From an uncultured Bacteroidales bacterium (GTDB taxonomy: Bacteria > Bacteroidota > Bacteroidia > Bacteroidales > Muribaculaceae): a stretch of 64,000 bases of DNA. The notes under the pieces are model-generated. The model searched no databases. It had not been told where the DNA came from and was given only the letters and a program-made list of their open reading frames with translations. Shown here in pieces: positions 16,640 through 24,807 of the stretch. A program made the translations under genes and the position numbers. Location of the stretch: positions 1 to 64,000 of the forward strand of contig CACWNQ010000006.1 in NCBI GenBank assembly GCA_902762385.1, read 5' to 3'. Numbering within the stretch: the first letter of the stretch is position 1; each line of letters begins with the position of its first letter.

Positions 16640-16778
16640 GAGTTTGGGGGTGCTGCACCGTTAAGGCTCTTGAGAGTCAATTGCTTGTCTAGGCAATACT
16701 CACTTGCAGCTAGTGTGGCTGAGAACATACCCATGGAATCTGAACCGGGTAATTCCGGCGTAGAGAACAGAACTTATT
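16640..16778 (+). promoter_or_regulatory. TPP riboswitch (THI box)
   Basis: Seen in order: GGGGGTGCT (16646-16654), an enlarged P3 arm closed by GCTGCA/TGCAGC (16652-16657 and 16705-16710) with two small inner hairpins, the CTGAGA pyrimidine-sensing turn (16719-16724), ACCC (16729-16732), then TGAACC, GGGTAATTCCGGCG and TAGAGAA (16741-16767). This matches the conserved thiamine pyrophosphate aptamer. The ATG of the TonB receptor follows after about 25 bases, with no terminator-like hairpin, so control of translation is more likely than attenuation. Both neighbours downstream fit thiamine uptake. Confidence 0.93.
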
Positions 16779-16801
16779 AATTTTTATTTTAGGAAACGTA
16801 A

Positions 16802-19051
16802 ATGAAGAAGACAATGCTTCTTGCTGCCGCCGTGATGTGTGGCAGCCTAATGGCCACCGCACAACTCAAGGTGGTCCGTGACTCTGTGCAACTCCAAGAA
16901 GTGGAGGTGCTAGCGACTCGTGCGTCGAGCAACACTCCTGTTGCATTCACCAACGTGAGTAAACAACAAATAGAAGCTGTGAACCACGGCCTTGACTTGC
17001 CCTACCTGCTGTCGCTAACTCCTGGTGTGCTAACCACCAGCGATGCTGGTGCCGGTGTGGGCTACACATCGATGCGCGTGCGAGGCACTGATGCAACTCG
17101 CATCAATGTGACTATGAACGACATCCCCATCAACGACTCAGAGAGCCATAGCGTGTTCTGGGTAAACACCCCTGACCTCGCTTCATCGCTGCGTGATGTG
17201 CAAGTGCAACGCGGTGTGGGCACCTCTACCAACGGCTCGGGTGCTTTCGGTGCCAGTGTGAACATGCGTTCTCAGGCATCGTCACTAACGCCCTACGCCG
17301 AGCTCTCGGGGTCTTATGGCTCGTTCAACACTAATAAAGAGACCGTAAAATTTGGCACCGGCCGTCTGGGCGACCATTGGGTGTTTGACGGCCGCTTGTC
17401 GCACATTTCAAGCGACGGCTACCGCGACCGCGCCACCACATCACTGTTTTCCTACTATACTCAAGCAGCCTATTTCAACGACAAAACTCAGGTAAAGTTT
17501 ATCTCCTTCGGAGGCAAGGAAGACACTTACCACGCATGGGATGGCATTAGCCGCAGCAAGCTCGAGAGCGACCGCAAGTATAACCCTAACGGCGAGATTA
17601 AGCATGATGGCGTGGTGACAGGTTTCTACAAAGACCAAAAGGACATCTACAAGCAGTTCCACTTCCAGTTGCTCTTTGACCACAAGTTCAACAACACCTG
17701 GAAACTCAATGCCGCACTGCACTATACCGATGGCTACGGCTATTACCAGGAGTACAAGAACCAGCGCACACTCACTGAATATGCTCTCGAACCATTTATG
17801 GTTGACGGCGATAAGGTAAAGAAGTCGAACCTCGTGCGCAAGAAGATTCTCGACAGTGGCTTTGGTGGCGGTGTATTCTCGGTTCATTACACTGGCGAGC
17901 GCCTTGCCAGCGTGCTGGGTGGTGGTTTCAACAAATACAGCAATAACCACCACGGCCAAGTGATTTGGGTGGAGAATTACCTTGGCACACTAGAACCCGA
18001 CCACGAGTACTACCGAAACAAGGGAAAGAAGACTGAATTCAATGTCTACTGGAAGAACAACTTCATGATTTGGCGTGGACTGAGCGCTTATCTCGACTTG
18101 CAATATCGTCACATCAACTACACTATAAAAGGCGTTAACGACAAGTGGGACTGGACAGCAAATCCTGAGCACATGCAAACACTTGACGTAGACGAGAACT
18201 TCAACTTCTTCAACCCAAAGGTTGGCCTTAACTGGCAGATTAATCTCAATAACCGAGTGTATGCATCGTGGGCAGTAGCACAAAAGGAGCCTACCCGCAA
18301 CAACTACAATGACGGTCCACTCACCGTTCATCCTAAGGCTGAGAAACTCATGGACTGGGAAGCTGGCTATGAGTTCAAGAGCCGCCGTTTCTCGGCAGGC
18401 ATCAACCTTTATTACATGAAATATAAGGACCAACTCGTGCTTAATGGCAAGCTCAACGAGATAGGCGAGCTGATGGCAGAGAATGTGCCCGACAGCTATC
18501 GTTGTGGTATTGAGATGATGGCAGGAGTGAAATTCACCAACTGGCTGCGCTGGGATGTTAATGCCACATTCAGCCGCAACATCATTAAGAACTATGTGGG
18601 TTACGTGAGTGACTACGACGACAACTGGGAAGAGATGTGGACTCAGACAGCCATCGAGAAAGGCAACACCACCATCGCATTCTCGCCTAGCGCCATCGTT
18701 AACAGCGTGCTGCAATTCAACTTCAAGGGCTTTGAAGCTCAATTCCAATCGCAGTATGTGAGTCGCCAGTATCTCGACAACTTCGAGAGCAAGGAAGACT
18801 CGCTTGACCCCTATTTTATCAGCAATCTGGGACTCTCCTACTCCTTCAGCCTACCTCACGTGAAGAAAATCACTGCCGGCGTGACAATCTATAACCTGTT
18901 CAACAAGAAGTATGAGAACAATGGTTACTCACAGACTGCCGCTGTCTACAAAGATGGTGACAAGAGCAATGCTCCCACTCTCGTGAGTGACCCACGCTTC
19001 TACCCCATGGCAGGCACCAACGTGCTGGCTCACTTGACACTGCTTTTCTAA
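16802..19051 (+). CDS. TonB-dependent receptor for thiamine
   Basis: 749 residues: signal peptide (about 1-20, MATAQ), a plug domain (about 35-155 with LTPGV, MRVRGTDATRINVTMNDIP and a VQVQRGVG strand) and a 22-strand-type barrel ending in Phe (LAHLTLLF), as expected of outer-membrane proteins. No N-terminal carboxypeptidase-like domain, so it is not of the SusC type. The TPP riboswitch 5' and pnuT 15 bases 3' identify the likely substrate as thiamine or a phosphate ester. Energy would come from TonB/ExbBD encoded elsewhere. Confidence 0.9.
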   Translation: MKKTMLLAAAVMCGSLMATAQLKVVRDSVQLQEVEVLATRASSNTPVAFTNVSKQQIEAVNHGLDLPYLLSLTPGVLTTSDAGAGVGYTSMRVRGTDATRINVTMNDIPINDSESHSVFWVNTPDLASSLRDVQVQRGVGTSTNGSGAFGASVNMRSQASSLTPYAELSGSYGSFNTNKETVKFGTGRLGDHWVFDGRLSHISSDGYRDRATTSLFSYYTQAAYFNDKTQVKFISFGGKEDTYHAWDGISRSKLESDRKYNPNGEIKHDGVVTGFYKDQKDIYKQFHFQLLFDHKFNNTWKLNAALHYTDGYGYYQEYKNQRTLTEYALEPFMVDGDKVKKSNLVRKKILDSGFGGGVFSVHYTGERLASVLGGGFNKYSNNHHGQVIWVENYLGTLEPDHEYYRNKGKKTEFNVYWKNNFMIWRGLSAYLDLQYRHINYTIKGVNDKWDWTANPEHMQTLDVDENFNFFNPKVGLNWQINLNNRVYASWAVAQKEPTRNNYNDGPLTVHPKAEKLMDWEAGYEFKSRRFSAGINLYYMKYKDQLVLNGKLNEIGELMAENVPDSYRCGIEMMAGVKFTNWLRWDVNATFSRNIIKNYVGYVSDYDDNWEEMWTQTAIEKGNTTIAFSPSAIVNSVLQFNFKGFEAQFQSQYVSRQYLDNFESKEDSLDPYFISNLGLSYSFSLPHVKKITAGVTIYNLFNKKYENNGYSQTAAVYKDGDKSNAPTLVSDPRFYPMAGTNVLAHLTLLF

Positions 19052-19066
19052 AGACCTGAATAAAAG

Positions 19067-19663
19067 ATGGACTGGATAAGATTCATCGACATTATGGGTT
19101 TAGTACTCGGGCTACTTTACTTGTGGCTCGAGTACCATGCCAACATATGGCTATGGGCAGTCAGTGTGATAATGCCTATCGTCCATGGCTATCTATATTT
19201 TGAAAAAGGACTCTATGCCGATTTCGGCATGGAATTCTACTATGTAGCAATTGCAATCTATGGCTACTGGTGTTGGCGATATGGAAAGAAAAACGACAAA
19301 GGGGGAAAAGATCTACCCATCACCCATTACACACGCAAGCACATAGTGACCTCTACTGTCACATGGATAGTGTTATGGGCTGGAATATACTGGGTTTTAA
19401 TCTCGTTTACCGACAGTCGTGTGCCAATACTCGACAGTCTTACCACCTCACTCAGTGCAGTAGCAATGTGGGCTCTAGCCAAGAAATATGTGGAGCAATG
19501 GCTACTATGGCTTGTGGTCGATGCTGTGTGCTGTGGCCTGTACATATACAAGGGTATCCCATTTACCGCAGGACTTTACGGATTCTATACCATAATAGCA
19601 ATATTAGGATACTACAAGTGGCTTAGACTAATGCATAATGCTGAATCAACACAACATGCCTGA
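19067..19663 (+). CDS. pnuT: PnuC-family thiamine transporter PnuT
   Basis: 198 residues with about seven membrane segments. The PnuC family pattern is clear: WLEYHANIWLW near the N-terminus, YLYFEKGLYADF, then YYVAIAIYGYWCWRYG, and a mirrored second half ending AGLYGFYTIIAILGYYKW. PnuC proteins move vitamins by facilitated diffusion across the inner membrane, trapped by phosphorylation. Position behind a TPP riboswitch and a TonB receptor assigns thiamine rather than nicotinamide riboside. The thiamine pyrophosphokinase gene often found third in this operon is absent here. Confidence 0.9.
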   Translation: MDWIRFIDIMGLVLGLLYLWLEYHANIWLWAVSVIMPIVHGYLYFEKGLYADFGMEFYYVAIAIYGYWCWRYGKKNDKGGKDLPITHYTRKHIVTSTVTWIVLWAGIYWVLISFTDSRVPILDSLTTSLSAVAMWALAKKYVEQWLLWLVVDAVCCGLYIYKGIPFTAGLYGFYTIIAILGYYKWLRLMHNAESTQHA

Positions 19664-19682
19664 TGCAAAATGTAATCAAGTG

Positions 19683-19714
19683 ATGGAGGGAAGATTATTT
19701 CCCTCCATTTATTT
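19683..19714 (+). terminator. Terminator of thiamine operon
   Basis: Stem ATGGAGGGAA (19683-19692) with TTCCCTCCAT (19699-19708), then TTATTTTATC. Its right half lies inside the last codons of the convergent symporter gene (stop at 19695-19697). Confidence 0.75.
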
Positions 19715-20858
19715 TATCGATAACAAGAGCTATGGCGCCGTCGCCAGTGACGTTGCATGCTGTGCCAAAGCTATCCATGGTAATGTATAGTGCAATCATA
19801 AGAGCCTGTTGCTGAGCATCAAAGCCCAAAATAGACTGAATCACTCCCAACGCTGCCATGATGGCTCCACCTGGCACGCCAGGAGCTGCCACCATCATCA
19901 CTCCAAGCATAAAGATGAAGCCAGTGAACATTCCCAGGTCAAAAGGCATACCAGTCATGAGCATTAGCGCTACCGAACATGCAACAATCTTGAGGCAACT
20001 GCCCGAAAGGTGAATAGTGGCACACAGTGGCACAACGAAGCCAGCGATGCCTTCGCTCACGCCGTTCTTGAGTGTATGCTTCAATGTCACCGGAATTGTT
20101 ACTGCGCTCGACGAGGTGCCAAGTGCTGTGAAATAGGCTGGGAACATGTTCCACAATAGCTTGAACGGATTGCGATGCGTAACGAGTCCAGCAATGCAAT
20201 ATTGCAATATAAGCAAGAAGATGTGCATGGCAAAAATCACACCTATAATGGCTATGAAAACGTTGAGCACGTGCCAAGCTTGGCCAGTGTGGCTCATCTC
20301 TAAGAAAATGCCAAAGATGTAGATGGGCAGCAGCGGAATGAGTGCCACCTCGATAGTCTTTGCAACGATGTCCTTAAACTCATCAAATCCAGCTTTAAGC
20401 GTGTTAGAACCAAAGAATGCTATTCCAAGTCCCACTGTAAAGGCCGTAACCAGGGCCGACATCACATCGACCAATGCCGGTATGTTGATAGTGAAAAACG
20501 GCTCTAGGGACTTAACCTCAGCAATCTTCTCCACTGCTTGGCCATGGTTGATAAGCAAGGGGAAAATATTGGAGCTGGTAAAATATGACAAATAACCCGA
20601 CAACACCGTGTCGCCATAAGCTATTATGGTGGTCAATAGAAGCAGCTTCCCGGCACTCTTGCCAATGTCGCTGATGGCTGGGGTGATAAGTCCAATGATG
20701 ATGAGGGGAATGAGGAACTGAATGAATTGGCTGAAGATGCTGTTGAATGTAACAAACACCCTTACAATAGGTAGGGGCAGCACCAGTCCAAGTCCTATAC
20801 CCAGCGCGATAGCAATGATGATGCGTGCCAGCAATGGCAACTTCTTTAGTTTCTTCAT
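19695..20858 (-). CDS. Dicarboxylate/amino acid:cation symporter
   Basis: 387 residues, DAACS (GltP/SstT-like) family, an inner-membrane sodium- or proton-coupled carrier for dicarboxylates or amino acids such as Ser, Thr, Asp or Glu. Seen: eight or so hydrophobic segments, two re-entrant loops with serine-rich TALGTSSSAVTIPVTL (about 245-262), then FVVPLCATIHLSGS and GVPGGAIMAALGV, and a final DSFGTACNVTGDGAIALVIDK that matches the substrate-binding end of the family. The order of these motifs is normal. It follows the unknown secreted gene by 14 bases and is probably cotranscribed. Its last codons form part of a terminator hairpin. Confidence 0.88.
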   Translation of the reverse strand: MKKLKKLPLLARIIIAIALGIGLGLVLPLPIVRVFVTFNSIFSQFIQFLIPLIIIGLITPAISDIGKSAGKLLLLTTIIAYGDTVLSGYLSYFTSSNIFPLLINHGQAVEKIAEVKSLEPFFTINIPALVDVMSALVTAFTVGLGIAFFGSNTLKAGFDEFKDIVAKTIEVALIPLLPIYIFGIFLEMSHTGQAWHVLNVFIAIIGVIFAMHIFLLILQYCIAGLVTHRNPFKLLWNMFPAYFTALGTSSSAVTIPVTLKHTLKNGVSEGIAGFVVPLCATIHLSGSCLKIVACSVALMLMTGMPFDLGMFTGFIFMLGVMMVAAPGVPGGAIMAALGVIQSILGFDAQQQALMIALYITMDSFGTACNVTGDGAIALVIDKINGGK

Positions 20859-20872
20859 ATTACTCTAATTAT

Positions 20873-22042
20873 TTATTTTTTTCGGGTCTTACGGCTTTTC
20901 TTTATTGTATTTTTTGTTGAATTCTTTGTTGTTTGTACACCATTGACAATGGTATTTATCAAATTTTTGTTAAGCTCTTCGATATCGGTGCGATTGGTTC
21001 TAGAATTCAGATAGCTGAGCATGTGTCTAAGAGCATCTTTGTCGAAGACCGAGAGCATGCCACGCGTCACAGGTCGCATCGATAGCACAGCCCAGCGATC
21101 AGGATTGTCATTGTAAGGGCTGCGAACCCACTTGAGGGTAAACTTCTCGTCGCGGAAGTTGGAGTAGAAAGCGTCAATCTCTTCTACAAAAGGCTCATTA
21201 AGCTCGACTACCAAGTCGTTGCCTTTAGGCTTCACCCACCACAATAGCGGTCCGTGCAACGAACCATGACCACCATAGCCAGAGGGCATCGACATCAAGA
21301 ACTCATACTCGTTGCGCGAAGTCTCCTTGCCGTCGGCATAATAATGCGTCACGCCATTCTCGTCAACTTGCTTAGAAGGCATGGGCATGTGGACTCGCTT
21401 CATGCGCTCAGGCACATATTGAAGCACGAGCTCTCTAGAGCCTTGTTGCTCCCTGTTGCGTGGCTCGTAACTCAGCTCATAATCAGCACCTGGTAGCCAG
21501 TTGCTATCGTAACCTTCAATGGGACCTAGTACAACGGTGTCGCCACTAGCACCAACCCATACGCCATTAATCATGTCTTGCATGTCGGCTTTTACCTCTT
21601 CATATGGGTCACCCTTGCAGCGCAATGCCACGTCGAGCACGGGGCCTTTAAGGTTGCGGAACACTATCATGTCCCATTGCCCTGCCTCGCGATGATAGGC
21701 AAAAGCGTCTTTTGGTCTATAAGTCAACACCTTTCCCTTAAACATCATTATTTCATAATAGCGATTACTGCTATCGGGGTCGTCGCTACCATCTAGGAGG
21801 AAACCCAGATGGTCCACTTCATCATTCTCGTTATAGCAGTTAACCACTATGCAACCTTCAATACCGTTGCGCCATTCAGTCTCCATGCCTGGCAAGAACA
21901 CCGCATTATCTCCAATGCTAAACTCGACTTTAGAATCGGCAATCATGGCATTGAGCCTACTTATTTTTTCGCTATTGATGACTCGAGCATCAACTCCCAT
22001 CATGCTGCAAAGGACTAACGCAAGCAATATTATCTTTTTCAT
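20873..22042 (-). CDS. Secreted protein of unknown function
   Basis: 389 residues with an N-terminal signal peptide (MKKIILLALVLCSMMGVDA). I do not recognise the family. The body is rich in Tyr, Trp and acidic residues (GFLLDGSDDPDSSNRYYEI, GYDSNWLPGADYELSY) and looks beta-rich. The last 30 residues are strongly basic (TTKNSTKNTIKKSRKTRKK). No membrane segment follows the signal peptide, so it is likely periplasmic. It is the first gene of a two-gene unit with the symporter downstream. Confidence 0.65.
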   Translation of the reverse strand: MKKIILLALVLCSMMGVDARVINSEKISRLNAMIADSKVEFSIGDNAVFLPGMETEWRNGIEGCIVVNCYNENDEVDHLGFLLDGSDDPDSSNRYYEIMMFKGKVLTYRPKDAFAYHREAGQWDMIVFRNLKGPVLDVALRCKGDPYEEVKADMQDMINGVWVGASGDTVVLGPIEGYDSNWLPGADYELSYEPRNREQQGSRELVLQYVPERMKRVHMPMPSKQVDENGVTHYYADGKETSRNEYEFLMSMPSGYGGHGSLHGPLLWWVKPKGNDLVVELNEPFVEEIDAFYSNFRDEKFTLKWVRSPYNDNPDRWAVLSMRPVTRGMLSVFDKDALRHMLSYLNSRTNRTDIEELNKNLINTIVNGVQTTKNSTKNTIKKSRKTRKK

Positions 22043-22071
22043 AATCAGAAAGAATTAGTTTTATCAAGTTG

Positions 22072-22079
22072 CAAATTTA
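22072..22079 (-). promoter_or_regulatory. -7 box before unknown secreted gene
   Basis: TAAATTTG on the minus strand, 30 bases before the ATG at 22042 and just after the pnp terminator. No good TTG at the right distance. Confidence 0.4.
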
Positions 22080-22110
22080 GTAATTAGTTTGCTCTTTTCC
22101 TCCATAATAA

Positions 22111-22153
22111 AGGCAAAAAAAGAAAACCGCCACTACGTTTTTCACGAAGTGGC
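22111..22153 (-). terminator. Terminator of pnp
   Basis: Stem 22129-22138 with 22144-22153, one mismatch, five-base loop, and a long T-rich tract on the minus strand (A-rich 22111-22127 on the plus). Confidence 0.8.
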
Positions 22154-22213
22154 AGTTATTAAAAAATTGTCAGTTTTAGTTACCAGTTATAAGAAATAAC
22201 TGTGAACTATAAA

Positions 22214-24535
22214 CTAGTTCCTGTCCTCGTAGCTTTGATCGTTGCGGTCGTCGCGACGACGGTCGTTATTGCGGTTGTCGTTGCGGCGTGGACCACGATT
22301 GTCGTTGCGGCGTGGGCCACGATTGTCGTCACGACGTGGACCATTACCACCGTTACCATTGCGTGGACCACCGTTGCCACGTGGGCGATTATTACCACCG
22401 CGACGCTGCTCCTCATAACCCTCGGGCTTATCTTGCAGAGCACGCATCGAGAGACGGAACTTGCCGGTCTTCTTGTCAATCTCGATGAGCTTAACAGTCA
22501 CCTCATCGCCCTCGTGCAAGCCACTAGCCTCCATGTCGGCAAGGCGCTCCCAGCTAATCTCGCTGATGTGGAGCAAACCTTCCTTGCCTGGCATGAACTC
22601 AACAAAAGCACCAAACTCAAGGATGCTCTTGATTGGGCCAGTGTATACAGTTCCCTCCTCGGGCACTGCGATAATGGCCTTAATGCGCTCAACTGCAGCC
22701 TCGATGCTGTCTTTGTTGGCAGCCGAGATTTCAATCTCGCCCTTGCCGTCGATCTCATCGATTGTGATGACAGCACCAGTCTCCTCTTGGATGCCTTGGA
22801 TAACCTCGCCACCCTTGCCAATTATAGCACCGATGAACTCCTTGTCGACAGTCATTGCCACGATGCGTGGTACGTGTGGCTTGTAATCCTCGCGAGGCTC
22901 TGGGATGGTCTCGTTAATGATATTGAGGATGTGCAAGCGACCATCGCGAGCCTGACGCAGAGCCTGCTCCAGAATCTCATAAGGAAGTCCGTCGCACTTA
23001 ATATCCATCTGAGTAGCAGTGATACCATTGACGGTACCAGTAACCTTGAAGTCCATGTCACCGAGGTGGTCCTCGTCGCCGAGGATGTCGCTCAATACGG
23101 CATGCTTAACGTTGCCCTCATCGGTAATGAGACCCATGGCGATACCTGCCACTGGGCGCTTCATCTTAACACCGGCGTCGAGCAGAGCCAGAGTGCCACC
23201 ACAAACTGTAGCCATCGATGAAGAGCCGTTGCTCTCGAGGATATCGCTCACGATGCGGCAAGTGTAGGGGAAGTCATCGGGGAACATGCGCTTGAGGGCG
23301 CGATGTGCCAAGTTGCCGTGACCAATCTCGCGGCGGCTCACACCACGTGGTGCGCGTGCCTCACCAGTAGAGAATGCTGGGAAGTTGTAGTGAAGCAAGA
23401 AGCGCTCGTTGCGGCGAGTGAGCACGTCGTCGATAAGCTTCTCATCAAGCTTGGTTCCCAATGTCACTGTAGCCAGCGACTGAGTCTCACCACGTGTGAA
23501 GACAGCGCTTCCGTGAGGACCTGGAACGTAGTCGGTCTCGCACCAAATGGGGCGAATCTCGTTGGTCTTGCGGCCATCCATGCGGATGCCCTCATCGAGA
23601 ATCACGCGGCGCACTGCATCGCGCTGCACGTCATGGAAGTAGCGGTTGATCATTGGAGTCTTCTCCTCACGCTCTTCCTCGGGAATGGTCTCGATGAAGT
23701 CTTCGAGAATCTTATCGAAGCTGTCGTTGCGCCAGTGCTTGTCGGGGTTGCCAGCCTTAGCAATGTCGTAGCAGGGCTGATAGCACTCCTTGCGAACGCG
23801 CTCCTTAATCTCCTCATCGTCAACCTCGTGGCAATACTCACGCTTAGTAACACCGAGTTGCTCGGCGAGCTCCTTCTGTGCCAAGCACATAGGCTTGATA
23901 GCGTCGTGAGCAAACTTGAGAGCAGCGATAAGATCTTCTTCCTGAACCTCGTCCATCTCACCCTCGACCATCATAATATTGTCGTAAGTAGCACCTACCA
24001 TCAATTCCATGTCAGCATTTTCGAGTTGCTCGAAGGTGGGGTTGATAACAAAGTTGCCGTCGATGCGTGCTACGCGAACCTCACTGATGGGTTCCTCGAA
24101 AGGCACGTCGCTCACGGCGATAGCTGCACTAGCAGCGAGTCCAGCGAGAGCGTCGGGGCAATCGGCGCCGTCGCTCGAGAACATAAGGATGTGGACGATA
24201 GTGTTGGCGTGATAGTTCGATGGGAACAAAGGCCTGAGCACGCGGTCCACGAGGCGTGCTGTCAAGATTTCGTAGTCGCTGGCGCGACCTTCACGCTTGG
24301 TGAAGCCGCCAGGGAAACGTCCGAATGAGGAGTATTTCTCCTTGTATTCAACTGTGAGGGGCATAAAGTCGGCACCCTCTTCGGCATCCTTTGCCGAAAC
24401 AACGGTCGCTAGCAACATGGTGTTGTTGAAGCGCAATTCAACTGCTCCATCGGCTTGCTTGGCAAGCTTTCCTGTTTCAAGGGTGATCTCGCGTCCGTCA
24501 CCCAATACGATGGTTTTCTTAGTAGGTGTTAACAT
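22214..24535 (-). CDS. pnp: Polyribonucleotide nucleotidyltransferase
   Basis: 773 residues, the phosphorolytic 3'-5' exoribonuclease PNPase. Two RNase PH domains (about 10-230 and 310-540; [13 protein letters not shown] and [10 protein letters not shown] are diagnostic), a KH domain (about 560-620, [10 protein letters not shown]) and an S1 domain (about 630-700, [17 protein letters not shown]) are in the usual order. A C-terminal tail of about 65 residues is unusual: almost only Arg, Gly, Asn and Asp in repeats such as GPRRNDNR. It resembles the RGG-type tails of RNA-binding proteins. The gene is monocistronic with a good promoter at 24569. Confidence 0.95.
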   Translation of the reverse strand: MLTPTKKTIVLGDGREITLETGKLAKQADGAVELRFNNTMLLATVVSAKDAEEGADFMPLTVEYKEKYSSFGRFPGGFTKREGRASDYEILTARLVDRVLRPLFPSNYHANTIVHILMFSSDGADCPDALAGLAASAAIAVSDVPFEEPISEVRVARIDGNFVINPTFEQLENADMELMVGATYDNIMMVEGEMDEVQEEDLIAALKFAHDAIKPMCLAQKELAEQLGVTKREYCHEVDDEEIKERVRKECYQPCYDIAKAGNPDKHWRNDSFDKILEDFIETIPEEEREEKTPMINRYFHDVQRDAVRRVILDEGIRMDGRKTNEIRPIWCETDYVPGPHGSAVFTRGETQSLATVTLGTKLDEKLIDDVLTRRNERFLLHYNFPAFSTGEARAPRGVSRREIGHGNLAHRALKRMFPDDFPYTCRIVSDILESNGSSSMATVCGGTLALLDAGVKMKRPVAGIAMGLITDEGNVKHAVLSDILGDEDHLGDMDFKVTGTVNGITATQMDIKCDGLPYEILEQALRQARDGRLHILNIINETIPEPREDYKPHVPRIVAMTVDKEFIGAIIGKGGEVIQGIQEETGAVITIDEIDGKGEIEISAANKDSIEAAVERIKAIIAVPEEGTVYTGPIKSILEFGAFVEFMPGKEGLLHISEISWERLADMEASGLHEGDEVTVKLIEIDKKTGKFRLSMRALQDKPEGYEEQRRGGNNRPRGNGGPRNGNGGNGPRRDDNRGPRRNDNRGPRRNDNRNNDRRRDDRNDQSYEDRN

Positions 24536-24568
24536 CTAAAATAATATTATATAATATAAAAAATCGTG

Positions 24569-24599
24569 CAAAGGTAGTCATTTTTTCCCAATTATCCAA
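24569..24599 (-). promoter_or_regulatory. Promoter of pnp
   Basis: Minus-strand TTG (24599-24597), 20 bases, TACCTTTG (24576-24569), a perfect match to the consensus; about 27 bases to the ATG. Confidence 0.65.
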
Positions 24600-24730
24600 A
24601 TCAACCAAGAAGACAAGCTAAAAGAGTTTCACAGTGCACAATTGTCATTAATCACTTAAAGCTACATAGATATGATTATGGAATCTGATGAAGACAACTT
24701 CAATTGTCAGTTATTGTCTACCTAGATATC

Positions 24731-24774
24731 CATAAAAAATTCTAGGGGAACGACTCAAACGTCGTCCCCCTAGA
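24731..24774 (-). terminator. Terminator of giant secreted gene B
   Basis: Stem 24741-24754 with 24761-24774, one mismatch, loop TCAAAC, T tract on the minus strand (A run 24734-24739). The sequence between hairpin and stop shares about 24 bases with the same place at the left locus (376-400). Confidence 0.8.
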
Positions 24775-24807
24775 AAATCATCGTATGAAAATATTATCTA
24801 AAACTTT

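Noticed and set aside
19067..19663. Nicotinamide riboside transporter PnuC
   Set aside because: The family fits, but the TPP riboswitch and adjacent TonB receptor make thiamine the likelier substrate.
22202..24328. Two plus-strand frames of about 340 codons opposite pnp
   Set aside because: Both lie on the wrong strand of an intact pnp; the Thr/Val/Ala-rich start of the first is the reverse reading of the RG-rich tail.
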